Source of the DNA: JAGLQA01 sp023135565
Lineage (GTDB): Bacteria; Acidobacteriota; Aminicenantia; UBA2199
Reading direction: 5' to 3'
Length of the DNA stretch: 64,000 bases
Assembly (NCBI GenBank): GCA_030639305.1
Contig: DAOWCY010000010.1
Coordinates: 1-64,000 of the forward strand
The translations under genes and the position numbers were made by a program. This document shows positions 9,505-17,581 of the stretch, piece after piece. Below the pieces are notes generated by a model. That model was not told where the DNA came from, searched no databases, and saw only the letters and a program-made list of their open reading frames with translations. Numbering within the stretch: the first letter of the stretch is position 1; the number at the start of each line of letters is the position of its first letter.

Positions 9505-9532
9505 CTGCAATTTTAAACGAACCTCCGTTTTT

Positions 9533-12500
9533 TTACACAATCAACTGGAATACTCCCCAATAAAAAGGATGACGCCATTTTTCCTGCCTTATAATATGCT
9601 GTCTGGCATCATGAAATGCCTCTCCTATAGACAGTCGATCACACAAATTTTCATAAAACTTTCTCCAGAATACTACTCCCACTTCATCAGCTACCTGCCA
9701 CCGGGTAGCGATTATCGCTTTCGCCCCCGCCGCCTTAAAGGCCCATGCTAATCCCATTACCCCTTCTCCCAATATACTCTTACCCTCATGCGTAGAACAG
9801 GCACTCAGTACCACCAATTCACACCCGCGCAAATCCATCAGGATTATATCATGATACCCTACTGCTCCCAATATATGCTCTCCTTGAGAATTCTCTCCCG
9901 ATAGTGCGATAAAACTCGAGGATGGATTGTCCTCATAAGTTATCCCATGAGTCGCTATGTGCAATACCTGGGGCGCTTTCTCTCCCGATAACTGCAAAAA
10001 ATTCTCCCGGTTGGATTCATGCTCAAGGAAAAGTTCTATAGATGCATCCGTTACCGCAAAAAAGTTAGGTCCTTCTTTCATCCAATTACGCAATCTCGAA
10101 TATCCCCATCGATTGAAAGTAGCTTTCGGCTGTGCGTCGGAAGATAATTCCCCGGTAACCGGGGGATCCGCCGGCAATTCCTTTTTCCCGGCAGACCCGG
10201 GGAAAATTTTGTTCATTTCAAACAAAGAAGCGCATCTATTACCGGCTTCTCGAAATACACCCACGATAGCTTCTGCTTCTTTTACTGTCCCGGGCAAACC
10301 CGGGAATTTATCTCCAAAAAAGGAATTAGCGAATACAGCAATACTCTTTATTGTAAACGGCTCCTCTAAGATTTCCATATCTTTGTTCTGCCCGGTCAAC
10401 AATACAGATGTCAATTCCTCTCCTACCCAACGGGTTATCTTTTTCCTTTCCTTATCTATGGCTAACGGCAGGGCTTCCAGCGGGATCCGGTGGTAAACAC
10501 CGGTAGACCGTACTCCCATTAAATAAGGTAGTTCGTCATCCCCGGCTATCATTAACAAAGCCTCTTTCAGTTTTAGCCCTATCTCCACAACATAATCCAA
10601 ATATACGGGACGTTTTAAAAATTCCAGGTAATCCCTTGCATCAGTGCGGCTTATTTCATCACCGGGATAATGAATTTGAGACCCATTATTTGCCAATACA
10701 ACACTAACTATCGGCGCTTCGTAGGCCGCGGTCAGGAGATAACTCGCTGTCTCGATATGTACAATTTCCGGGTAATGGATATCGTAGGTTTGTACGTCTC
10801 GGTTTGACCGGGTCCTACTAAAAAGAGGATACAACAGTGTCATCAATTCCAGTTCTTTTTCCTTTACATCAGGGGACCGTTTTTCCGCAATTTCTAAACT
10901 GTGCCGTGCCAGGGATTCAGTTTCCTCTTTCACTTGCCGGGTCGCAGCCTCAGGCAATTCAGAAGTATACCGGTAAAGTTCCGCTTCTTTTTGCTTTCTC
11001 TGCCCCCGGTAACTGCATAGGCACTTTAGCCGGGAGACATTCCCTAACCAATCGGTATCACTGTTTTCAATTCCAGTCATTTTCACCAACAGCATGAGAA
11101 ATAGGTCAATTGTCCCCATACCAATGGCAGATTCTTGTACCACAGCAGTGGGGGTAACCACTTCTTCGCTGTCGAAAATAATTTCATTTACTAAGGCGGC
11201 AACTGCCGTGGCTGCTTTTTCCAGTTCCTGATCATCTAAATCCAAAATAATTGCGGTTAATTCAAGAAGGTGATTCAATATTTCGATCCGGGGTAAACCG
11301 AAGATTCGAGAGACTATTGATGAAATAGATTCCCATGTAACCGATTCACCTTTGTTGATTCGATATCTTACCAGGAGAAGAGCTGCATCTAATTGATCCG
11401 GGGTATCACCGGTAGCCAACTTTTCTATCCCCGGTATGAAACTCTCTGCTGTAGTGAAATCTTCATCACTCAAGGCTGCGCGCGCAAATAGCGGGGCCAG
11501 TTGCCCCCGAAATTTTGCCAATTCTGCTGGGTATTTTTCCATTGCGGTATCACGTCTTAGTTTCTCCAAAGAATCTTTACTCAGTGCTTTTTCAATTATT
11601 TTAGTAGCTAAGGAAATGTCTTTCGCTTGAATGTCTCCGATTACAGCAGACTGATAAACTCCTTTGATAGTTTCCCTATCCTCTTTACTTAACAAGCCGG
11701 TAAATGCTACATCGATAGCCATAGCAAAATCACCGATTATCTCAGCATTAATAGTCTCGATCTCTCTTTTCTTATCTTTTACTTCCCGGGGTGTCAAACC
11801 AGGTACCTGCAAGGCCTTTTCAAAACAACCCGATGCCTCCTCGATACGGCTCAGTTCTAGTAAGATTTCACCTTTATTAACAAAGCAGTCGCTTTTCATA
11901 CGTGCTTTATCTTTACCTAACGAAGAAACGAAGGATTCAGCACGAATGCTCCAGTCCAGGGCATCAGGAAATCTCTTGATTTTTTTCCCGGCTCTCGCGG
12001 CGCTTTGAAAAATCCAATACAAGCAGTTATGCGTCTCTTCTCTAATTTCTTCCGGGAAAAATAAAAAAACATCATGATTCATTTTCTCAAATACTCGTTC
12101 AAATATATTTTTGGCAAGTGCGATACACTCATAATAACATCCGGCGGAATAGGCAAAACCGACTACTTTGACACCGATACCAATACTATAAACTCTAAAT
12201 TTATCTGCCTCCTCTTTTTTAGTGCGTTCAATTACAATGTGTGAAAAATAGTAATAATAAAGCTGTGCAACCCGGAAGGCTTCAAGTTTATATCTCCCAT
12301 ATAACTCCGAACCATATTCGTATACACTATTTATGGCGGAAAGAGGGTCGGATTCCACGAGACCTACATCCAAATTCAGTTCTCGTATTCTACTTGTAAG
12401 CTGCTGTTTAGCAAGCTTCCACCCCGTGCTTACCCACTGTTCGATACCTTCGGTAATAGGATCCTGGCGGTAGGCGCCATCCAGGGCCTGTCCCCACAAA

Positions 12501-14122
12501 TCAAGGCGTTCATTGGTCGAGCCAATCGATACCAGGGCCGCTTCAGCCAATGACAGTACATCGGTCATATTGCGATTTTCGATATCCGGCGATACCTGGC
12601 TGAGGACAAATTTAATATTTTCATTTATCCGGTTTTTTTCAGCATTAGAAATCCCAACCCCATTTTGTTTTTCCAGCTTCTGGCAAGTATCGCAGTTTTT
12701 TCCAACATCACCATCTGTGGAATATTGATATACTTTACCATCCTTAAGTAAAGTAACCGCAGTGGGACTGGCGGCAGCCAGTTCAAAATCAAAAACGATG
12801 GATTTTCCCGATTGAACAAAATCCTCTACAATTCTTCCGGCTGCTGTATATATTGTCTGTTTATACCTATGGTCCAGCCCTGCAATTTTTTGAGGAGTGT
12901 ATTCCAGGTAGTACAATATAGCAATCTCCGGGCCTTTTAATAAGGAATCGTACTGTTGAACTAATTCTGGATTTATTTTGCTTTCTACCAGGTAAATCAC
13001 ATCCTGTCCGCTAAATCGTTCGTCATACTGGTTGGCGGTTCCCGGGTTACAACCGGCTTTCACCAAACAAACAACTTGCTCTCCATTAAACCTTTCACTG
13101 CTATATTGATTCACTTCTTCAAAAGAGCAGTTAAGCCGGATTAACTCTATGATTTCTTCAAACTTGAATCGTTCTCGAAATTCGTTTGCTGTTCCCGGGA
13201 CACAGCCCATTTTATACAATGAGATAATTTCTTCGCAATTGAATTGCTCATACTCATTTGCAATGTCCGGGCCACAACCGGCTTTCACCAAATCGACGAC
13301 CTGTTTCCCGTTAAATTTTTCACTGCTATATTGATTCACTTCTCCAAAAGAGCAGTTAAGCCGGATCAACTCTATGATTTCTTCAAACTTGAATCGTTCT
13401 CGAAACTCGTTTGCTATTCTCGGGACGCAGCCTAACTTATATAACGAGGCAATTTCTTCACCACTGAAACGCACGTAATCATTTGCAATTTCAGGACCAC
13501 AACCGGCCCCCATCAGCTTCACAATATCACGACCACTAAATTTGAACTGGTTCTTATTGTAAAGTGTAGCAGTGTCTGGACTGATTTCATTTTCAAAAAA
13601 GCCTGCAATATAAAAGCCGTTAAATTTACTGTCATATGTATCCGCATCTGCAGGATAACACTTTACTTTGTGCAATTGACAGATATCCCATGCCGAAAGT
13701 CGATAATGGTATTGTTCGGCGATCTCTAAAGGACATTTTTCCTTGAATAGTTTGATGACATCGTCCATGCGGAACCGTTCCGAATGCATAGAGTTTGCTA
13801 CCTCCGGCAGTATTCCAGCTTTGTATAGATTCATAATTTCAGTCTTGTCGAACCTGGAATTGTAATGATTGGCAGTTTCAGGTGATACACCTGCCACAAA
13901 TAGTTTAAATACACTCTTCCCGGTAAACCTCCCGTCGTACTTGACCGCTACCTCATTGGGACAATTTGCTTTCAATAACCAAACCACTGTGTCACCATTG
14001 AACCTGTTATCGTAGCTATTGGCTTGCTCCGGTGTTTTTTCCAACATTTTCAACTCTTCTATTTGATATCGATTAAACCGCTCATCAAACACATCCTTCA
14101 TATTTTTTCTTTGATTACTCAT
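9533..14122 (-). CDS. Giant CHAT protease with N-terminal helical repeats
   Basis: A 1529-residue protein. Residues 1 to about 400 are some 14 copies of a 25-30 residue unit with consensus Y-x2-RF-x-G-x2-V-x2-L-x-KAG-x2-P-x2-AN, most likely two-helix repeats forming a superhelical binding surface. From about residue 490 the protein matches the neighbouring 984-residue protein: a long helical region with TPR-like stretches, then a canonical CHAT protease over about the last 350 residues. The CHAT His is in IATHG (near 1388) and the Cys in SACSTHEG (near 1440). CHAT proteases of this TPR-CHAT class are known as proteolytic effectors, for instance in type III-E CRISPR systems. No target is visible here. 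A GAGGAGG precedes the start. No membrane segment or signal peptide is present, so it is cytosolic. The repeats contain a recent 75-residue duplication. Confidence 0.92.
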   Translation of the reverse strand: MSNQRKNMKDVFDERFNRYQIEELKMLEKTPEQANSYDNRFNGDTVVWLLKANCPNEVAVKYDGRFTGKSVFKLFVAGVSPETANHYNSRFDKTEIMNLYKAGILPEVANSMHSERFRMDDVIKLFKEKCPLEIAEQYHYRLSAWDICQLHKVKCYPADADTYDSKFNGFYIAGFFENEISPDTATLYNKNQFKFSGRDIVKLMGAGCGPEIANDYVRFSGEEIASLYKLGCVPRIANEFRERFKFEEIIELIRLNCSFGEVNQYSSEKFNGKQVVDLVKAGCGPDIANEYEQFNCEEIISLYKMGCVPGTANEFRERFKFEEIIELIRLNCSFEEVNQYSSERFNGEQVVCLVKAGCNPGTANQYDERFSGQDVIYLVESKINPELVQQYDSLLKGPEIAILYYLEYTPQKIAGLDHRYKQTIYTAAGRIVEDFVQSGKSIVFDFELAAASPTAVTLLKDGKVYQYSTDGDVGKNCDTCQKLEKQNGVGISNAEKNRINENIKFVLSQVSPDIENRNMTDVLSLAEAALVSIGSTNERLDLWGQALDGAYRQDPITEGIEQWVSTGWKLAKQQLTSRIRELNLDVGLVESDPLSAINSVYEYGSELYGRYKLEAFRVAQLYYYYFSHIVIERTKKEEADKFRVYSIGIGVKVVGFAYSAGCYYECIALAKNIFERVFEKMNHDVFLFFPEEIREETHNCLYWIFQSAARAGKKIKRFPDALDWSIRAESFVSSLGKDKARMKSDCFVNKGEILLELSRIEEASGCFEKALQVPGLTPREVKDKKREIETINAEIIGDFAMAIDVAFTGLLSKEDRETIKGVYQSAVIGDIQAKDISLATKIIEKALSKDSLEKLRRDTAMEKYPAELAKFRGQLAPLFARAALSDEDFTTAESFIPGIEKLATGDTPDQLDAALLLVRYRINKGESVTWESISSIVSRIFGLPRIEILNHLLELTAIILDLDDQELEKAATAVAALVNEIIFDSEEVVTPTAVVQESAIGMGTIDLFLMLLVKMTGIENSDTDWLGNVSRLKCLCSYRGQRKQKEAELYRYTSELPEAATRQVKEETESLARHSLEIAEKRSPDVKEKELELMTLLYPLFSRTRSNRDVQTYDIHYPEIVHIETASYLLTAAYEAPIVSVVLANNGSQIHYPGDEISRTDARDYLEFLKRPVYLDYVVEIGLKLKEALLMIAGDDELPYLMGVRSTGVYHRIPLEALPLAIDKERKKITRWVGEELTSVLLTGQNKDMEILEEPFTIKSIAVFANSFFGDKFPGLPGTVKEAEAIVGVFREAGNRCASLFEMNKIFPGSAGKKELPADPPVTGELSSDAQPKATFNRWGYSRLRNWMKEGPNFFAVTDASIELFLEHESNRENFLQLSGEKAPQVLHIATHGITYEDNPSSSFIALSGENSQGEHILGAVGYHDIILMDLRGCELVVLSACSTHEGKSILGEGVMGLAWAFKAAGAKAIIATRWQVADEVGVVFWRKFYENLCDRLSIGEAFHDARQHIIRQEKWRHPFYWGVFQLIV
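13096..13545. repeat. 225-bp tandem duplication inside CHAT repeat region
   Basis: A 225-bp block (75 codons) in the repeat-encoding 5' part of the giant CHAT gene occurs twice in tandem. The segment beginning at 13096 reappears from 13321 at much higher identity than the other repeats show. The reading frame is kept. The encoded block spans three helical repeats, so the array expanded by a multi-repeat unit. The end coordinate is approximate. Confidence 0.8.
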
Positions 14123-14204
14123 TATTAAATCCTCCTCGCGATTTTTTCGCTTTCAAACCCCGGGTACCGCGACGTATCGTTATTATTATACTTAGTTTAC
14201 CCAT
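14115..14204 (-). CDS. Possible 29-residue small protein or leader peptide
   Basis: A short open reading frame lies between the two large CHAT genes. It starts with ATG at 14204, has AGGAG with an 8-base spacer upstream, and encodes a basic peptide (MGKLSIIITIRRGTRG, then Lys/Arg-rich). Its stop overlaps the start of the giant CHAT gene by 8 bp, the usual geometry of translational coupling. It could be a real small protein, a coupling leader, or chance. Nothing is recognisable in it. The good Shine-Dalgarno and placement are the only support. Confidence 0.35.
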   Translation of the reverse strand: MGKLSIIITIRRGTRGLKAKKSRGGFNNE

Positions 14205-14225
14205 TATCTGGTCTCCTGTTATTTC

Positions 14226-17180
14226 TTACACGATTAACTGGAATACTCCCCAATAAAAAGGATGATTCCACTTTTCCTGTCTGATGATTTGCTGCCTGGA
14301 TTCATGAAATGCTTTTCCTATAGATAATCCATTACATAAATTTTCATAAAACTTTCTCCAGAATACAACCGCCATTTCATCATCTACCTGCCACCGTGTC
14401 GCGATTACCGCTTTCGCCCCCGCCGCCTTAAAAGCCCACGCCAATCCCATTATCCCTTCTCCCAATATACTCCTACCCTCATGCGTAGAACAGGCACTCA
14501 ATACCACCAAATCACACCGACGCAAATCCATCAAGATTATATCATGATACCCCACTGCTCCCAATATAGGCTCTCCTTGAGATTTCTTTCCCGAAAGCGC
14601 TATAAAACTCGCCGACGGATTATCCTCATAAGTAATCCCATGGGTCGCTATATGTAGTATTTGAGGCGCTCCCTCTCCCGATAATCGCAAAAAATTCTCC
14701 CGGTTGGATTCGGTTTCACGGTAAATATCTACCTTTCTGTCCGTTCCTTCGTCCTCCCTGGATACATCCACGATAGCTTCTGTTTCTTTTACTGTCCCGG
14801 ACAAACCCGGGTACCTGTCCCCAAATGAAGAATTGGCAAATACAGCTATACTCTTTATCGGTAATGGCTTCTCTAAGATTTCCATATCTTTGTTTGGCCC
14901 GGTTAACAAAACAGATGTCATTTCCTCCCCTACCCAATGCTTTATCTCATCCGTATTTTCATCCACAACTAACGGCAGGGTTTCCAGCGGGATTCGATGA
15001 TAAACCCCGGTAGATCGTACTCCCATTAAATATGGCAGCGTCGATATATCAGCCATGGGCAGCAATACACTCCTGAGACGCCGGCCTATATCAACGATAT
15101 ATTCCAGGAATTCCGGTTGTTTCAAAAATTCCCGGTAATCCAGGGCATCGCCCCTTTCAACTTCAGTCTGCGGCGCATACGTTCCCCAACTCCTACCGGT
15201 ACATTCCACACTTATTACTGGCGCATCTCCCTCTTCCTGCTCATAAAAATTCGCTGTCTCGATGTGGGTGATTTCCGGGTATAAAATTTCGTAGGTTCGC
15301 TCGTTTCGATACCACCGGTCCCGGCTGAATAGCGGATACAACAATGTCATCAATTCCTGCTCTTTCTCTTGCACTGCTGCATACCCTTTATTACTGTTTT
15401 CTAAACTGTACCGGGCCAGGGTTTCAGCTGCTTCTTTCACCTGCCGGGTCGTTTCACCGAGTAGTTCCGAAGCATACCTGTAAAGCGCCGCTTCCTTTTG
15501 CTTTCCCTGCCCCCGGTAACTGCATAAGTACTTGAGCCGGGATATGCTCTCCAACCACCAACTTGAATTTTCCGGCACAACCCGGGCTGTATAAAACAAC
15601 AGCGTTAGAAAAGACTCAATTATACCCATCCTGAATGCAGTCTGCTGCACCACTGCTGTAAGCGTTCGCTCTTCTTTATCATAGAAGGTAACTTTTTTCA
15701 CTAACCCGGCAACCGTTTCCGAGGCTTTCAATAACTCTTTCTGCTCCATGACTAAAAGAATATAGGAAACGTCCAATAAATAATTTAGTATCTCGATCCC
15801 GGGTAGCTCGAGCAGCTTCGATACCAATGGTGATACAGTCTGCCAATCCACCTGCTTTCCTATATGCTGCCTGTAACGCACCAGGAAAAAAGCTGCATCC
15901 AATCGAAACCGGTCAGCTATTTCACTTTTAGCCAGTTCCTCTATCCCCGGGATGAGAGTTTCCAGCTTCTCGATATCACCATCCTGTATAGCAATACGGG
16001 CAGATTGAACGATTAACCGGTGTTTTACCCCGTTCAACTCCTCTACTATACCGTTTAAAGATGTGTTTTGGGCAATTTCAGCCAGGGATTCGGGACTTAG
16101 GTATGTTTCCAGCATCTCTGCAGCTTTCGATAGTTTATCATGGTCTATATTGCCGGTTACTATAGATTCGATTATCTTATCCAGTGTTTCCACATCTTCT
16201 TCTCCCGGTACACCGGGTAGAAGGGCCCTGTAAATAGTTCTAAAATCCCCTGTTATTTCACCAGTCGCAAAATCTACCCGTTTTTTTGCATCATTAAGTT
16301 CCCTGTCTGTCAATCCCTGTACAGCCAATGATTTTTGCAGCCAGGTCTGCGCTTCTGCGGCCTGTCCCAATGCGATCAATACTTCCCCTCTCCTGGCGAA
16401 ATAATCGCTTTTCATCCAGGCATCATCTATTAAAGAGACATAAGGTTCTGTACGTTTCGACCAATACAGGGCTTCCGAAAATCGCCCGATTTTTGCAGCC
16501 GCTTTAACGGCATTGAATCCTACCACAAATATCTTGTTCGTAATATCCTGTTTCATTTCATCCGGCAAGGATGTAAACCAGTCACTGATTTTGAATTCTT
16601 CATACATTTCACCTAAGATTTTGCAGGTTGCCAAGCATTCGTAATGATATTCGGCGATATTCGCGAATCCCACCATATGTACACCGATACAAAAAGTGTA
16701 CGCTTTTTCCTCTTCAACCAATTCGATAGGCGTTTTTTTTGTATCAAATAAAAAATCATAAAAATATACCTGGGATACCCGGAACGCTTCGAGGTTATAT
16801 TTTTTATACAGCGGAGAGCCGATTTGATAAACCTTGACAATAGCTGTTAGAGTATCCCTTGTGAGGTCCTGGTCCAGGTTTAACTGGAGCAATCGTTTTA
16901 CCAGCTGGTCCCGTGCCAGGTAAACTCCATGAGTAATCCACTGTTCAATTTCTTCGGGAATGGGGTTTTGACGGTAAGCGCTGAAAATAGCCTGTCCCCA
17001 AAGATCGAGTTTTTCGACCGGCGGCCCCTGCGACACCAGCGCCGCTTCAACCAGTGTCAACACATCCATCATATCGCGCTTTTCCATATCAGGTGACACC
17101 TGGCTGAGAATAAATTCAATGTTATCCTGCCTTTCTTCTTCGTTGTTACCAGTCACTATGTTATGTTTTTTTTCATCCAT
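14226..17180 (-). CDS. CHAT protease with long helical N-terminal region
   Basis: A 984-residue cytosolic protein, paralogous to residues about 490-1529 of the giant CHAT protein downstream. The N-terminal 600 residues are almost wholly helical with TPR-like pairs (for example FSEALYWSKRTEPYVS). The C-terminal CHAT protease has its His in IATHG (near 845) and its Cys in SACSTHEG (near 896), plus the conserved ending HPFYWGVFQLIV shared with the paralogue. Compared with the paralogue it lacks the N-terminal repeat array and has a shorter segment before the catalytic domain. Both dyad residues are intact, so an active cysteine protease is expected. The start has CCGGAGGT just upstream. It is transcribed from the repeat-bearing promoter at 17202-17263, which faces away from the matching promoter of the Hsp70 operon. 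Confidence 0.92.
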   Translation of the reverse strand: MDEKKHNIVTGNNEEERQDNIEFILSQVSPDMEKRDMMDVLTLVEAALVSQGPPVEKLDLWGQAIFSAYRQNPIPEEIEQWITHGVYLARDQLVKRLLQLNLDQDLTRDTLTAIVKVYQIGSPLYKKYNLEAFRVSQVYFYDFLFDTKKTPIELVEEEKAYTFCIGVHMVGFANIAEYHYECLATCKILGEMYEEFKISDWFTSLPDEMKQDITNKIFVVGFNAVKAAAKIGRFSEALYWSKRTEPYVSLIDDAWMKSDYFARRGEVLIALGQAAEAQTWLQKSLAVQGLTDRELNDAKKRVDFATGEITGDFRTIYRALLPGVPGEEDVETLDKIIESIVTGNIDHDKLSKAAEMLETYLSPESLAEIAQNTSLNGIVEELNGVKHRLIVQSARIAIQDGDIEKLETLIPGIEELAKSEIADRFRLDAAFFLVRYRQHIGKQVDWQTVSPLVSKLLELPGIEILNYLLDVSYILLVMEQKELLKASETVAGLVKKVTFYDKEERTLTAVVQQTAFRMGIIESFLTLLFYTARVVPENSSWWLESISRLKYLCSYRGQGKQKEAALYRYASELLGETTRQVKEAAETLARYSLENSNKGYAAVQEKEQELMTLLYPLFSRDRWYRNERTYEILYPEITHIETANFYEQEEGDAPVISVECTGRSWGTYAPQTEVERGDALDYREFLKQPEFLEYIVDIGRRLRSVLLPMADISTLPYLMGVRSTGVYHRIPLETLPLVVDENTDEIKHWVGEEMTSVLLTGPNKDMEILEKPLPIKSIAVFANSSFGDRYPGLSGTVKETEAIVDVSREDEGTDRKVDIYRETESNRENFLRLSGEGAPQILHIATHGITYEDNPSASFIALSGKKSQGEPILGAVGYHDIILMDLRRCDLVVLSACSTHEGRSILGEGIMGLAWAFKAAGAKAVIATRWQVDDEMAVVFWRKFYENLCNGLSIGKAFHESRQQIIRQEKWNHPFYWGVFQLIV

Positions 17181-17201
17181 ATTATTACCTCCGGTTTCCT
17201 T

Positions 17202-17263
17202 ATTATAATTGGAAACCTATCTTATCTGCAATCAAAATAGTCCCGAAAGTGTTAAAAATAGTC
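17202..17263 (-). promoter_or_regulatory. Regulon promoter E: 21-bp direct repeats plus -10
   Basis: On the minus strand GACTATTTT starts at 17263 and again at 17242 (21 bp apart). TATAAT starts at 17207, 35 bp after the second repeat. The second repeat continues as GATTGC, matching the TATYGC that follows it at sister sites. It drives the 984-residue CHAT gene. No good TTGACA is present at -35, which suggests dependence on an activator bound to the repeats. Confidence 0.75.
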
Positions 17264-17417
17264 TTTTTCCGCCCCGGTTCCTCTATTTGCTGTAATCCCC
17301 GCATCTCGTAGCGCACGCACCTAGATTAGTCATAACGTGAAACCTTCCCCGACTGTCTACCCGGGCGGCCGTTCCCGGCATTCATTATTCATAATGCGGT
17401 TCTCTTAATCCTAAAGA

Positions 17418-17479
17418 GACTATTTTGTACAATTTTCGGACTATTTTTATCGCTTCACGGCACACATAGGGATTATAAT
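17418..17479 (+). promoter_or_regulatory. Regulon promoter A: 21-bp direct repeats plus -10
   Basis: GACTATTTT at 17418 and 17439 (21 bp apart), the second continuing as TTATCGC. TATAAT is at 17474-17479, 35 bp after the start of the second repeat. It lies about 100 bp upstream of the first gene of the Hsp70/tubulin/vWA operon. Its left flank (CTTAATCCT then AAGAGACTATTTTGTACAA) is close to site B at 54495. Confidence 0.78.
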
Positions 17480-17581
17480 CGCACATGATGACTAAGATAA
17501 AAAAAATAAAAATTGCCGGGCAGTTCCAGGGGCAAAACATACGTTCGGTTTTAAGTTACAAAAAAAAGGAGATAGATCAGG

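Larger units (their letters stand above)
17181..17581. other. Divergent intergenic region with two matching promoters
   Basis: These 401 bases separate the CHAT gene (minus) from the Hsp70 operon (plus). Each side holds a promoter of the same design, described separately. The stretch between them (about 17264-17417) contains no ORF with a ribosome site that I can support. Confidence 0.7.

Noticed and set aside
9533..17180. Type III-E CRISPR-associated TPR-CHAT protease
   Set aside because: No cas7-11 effector, cas1 or repeat array is in the window; only the general protease class matches.
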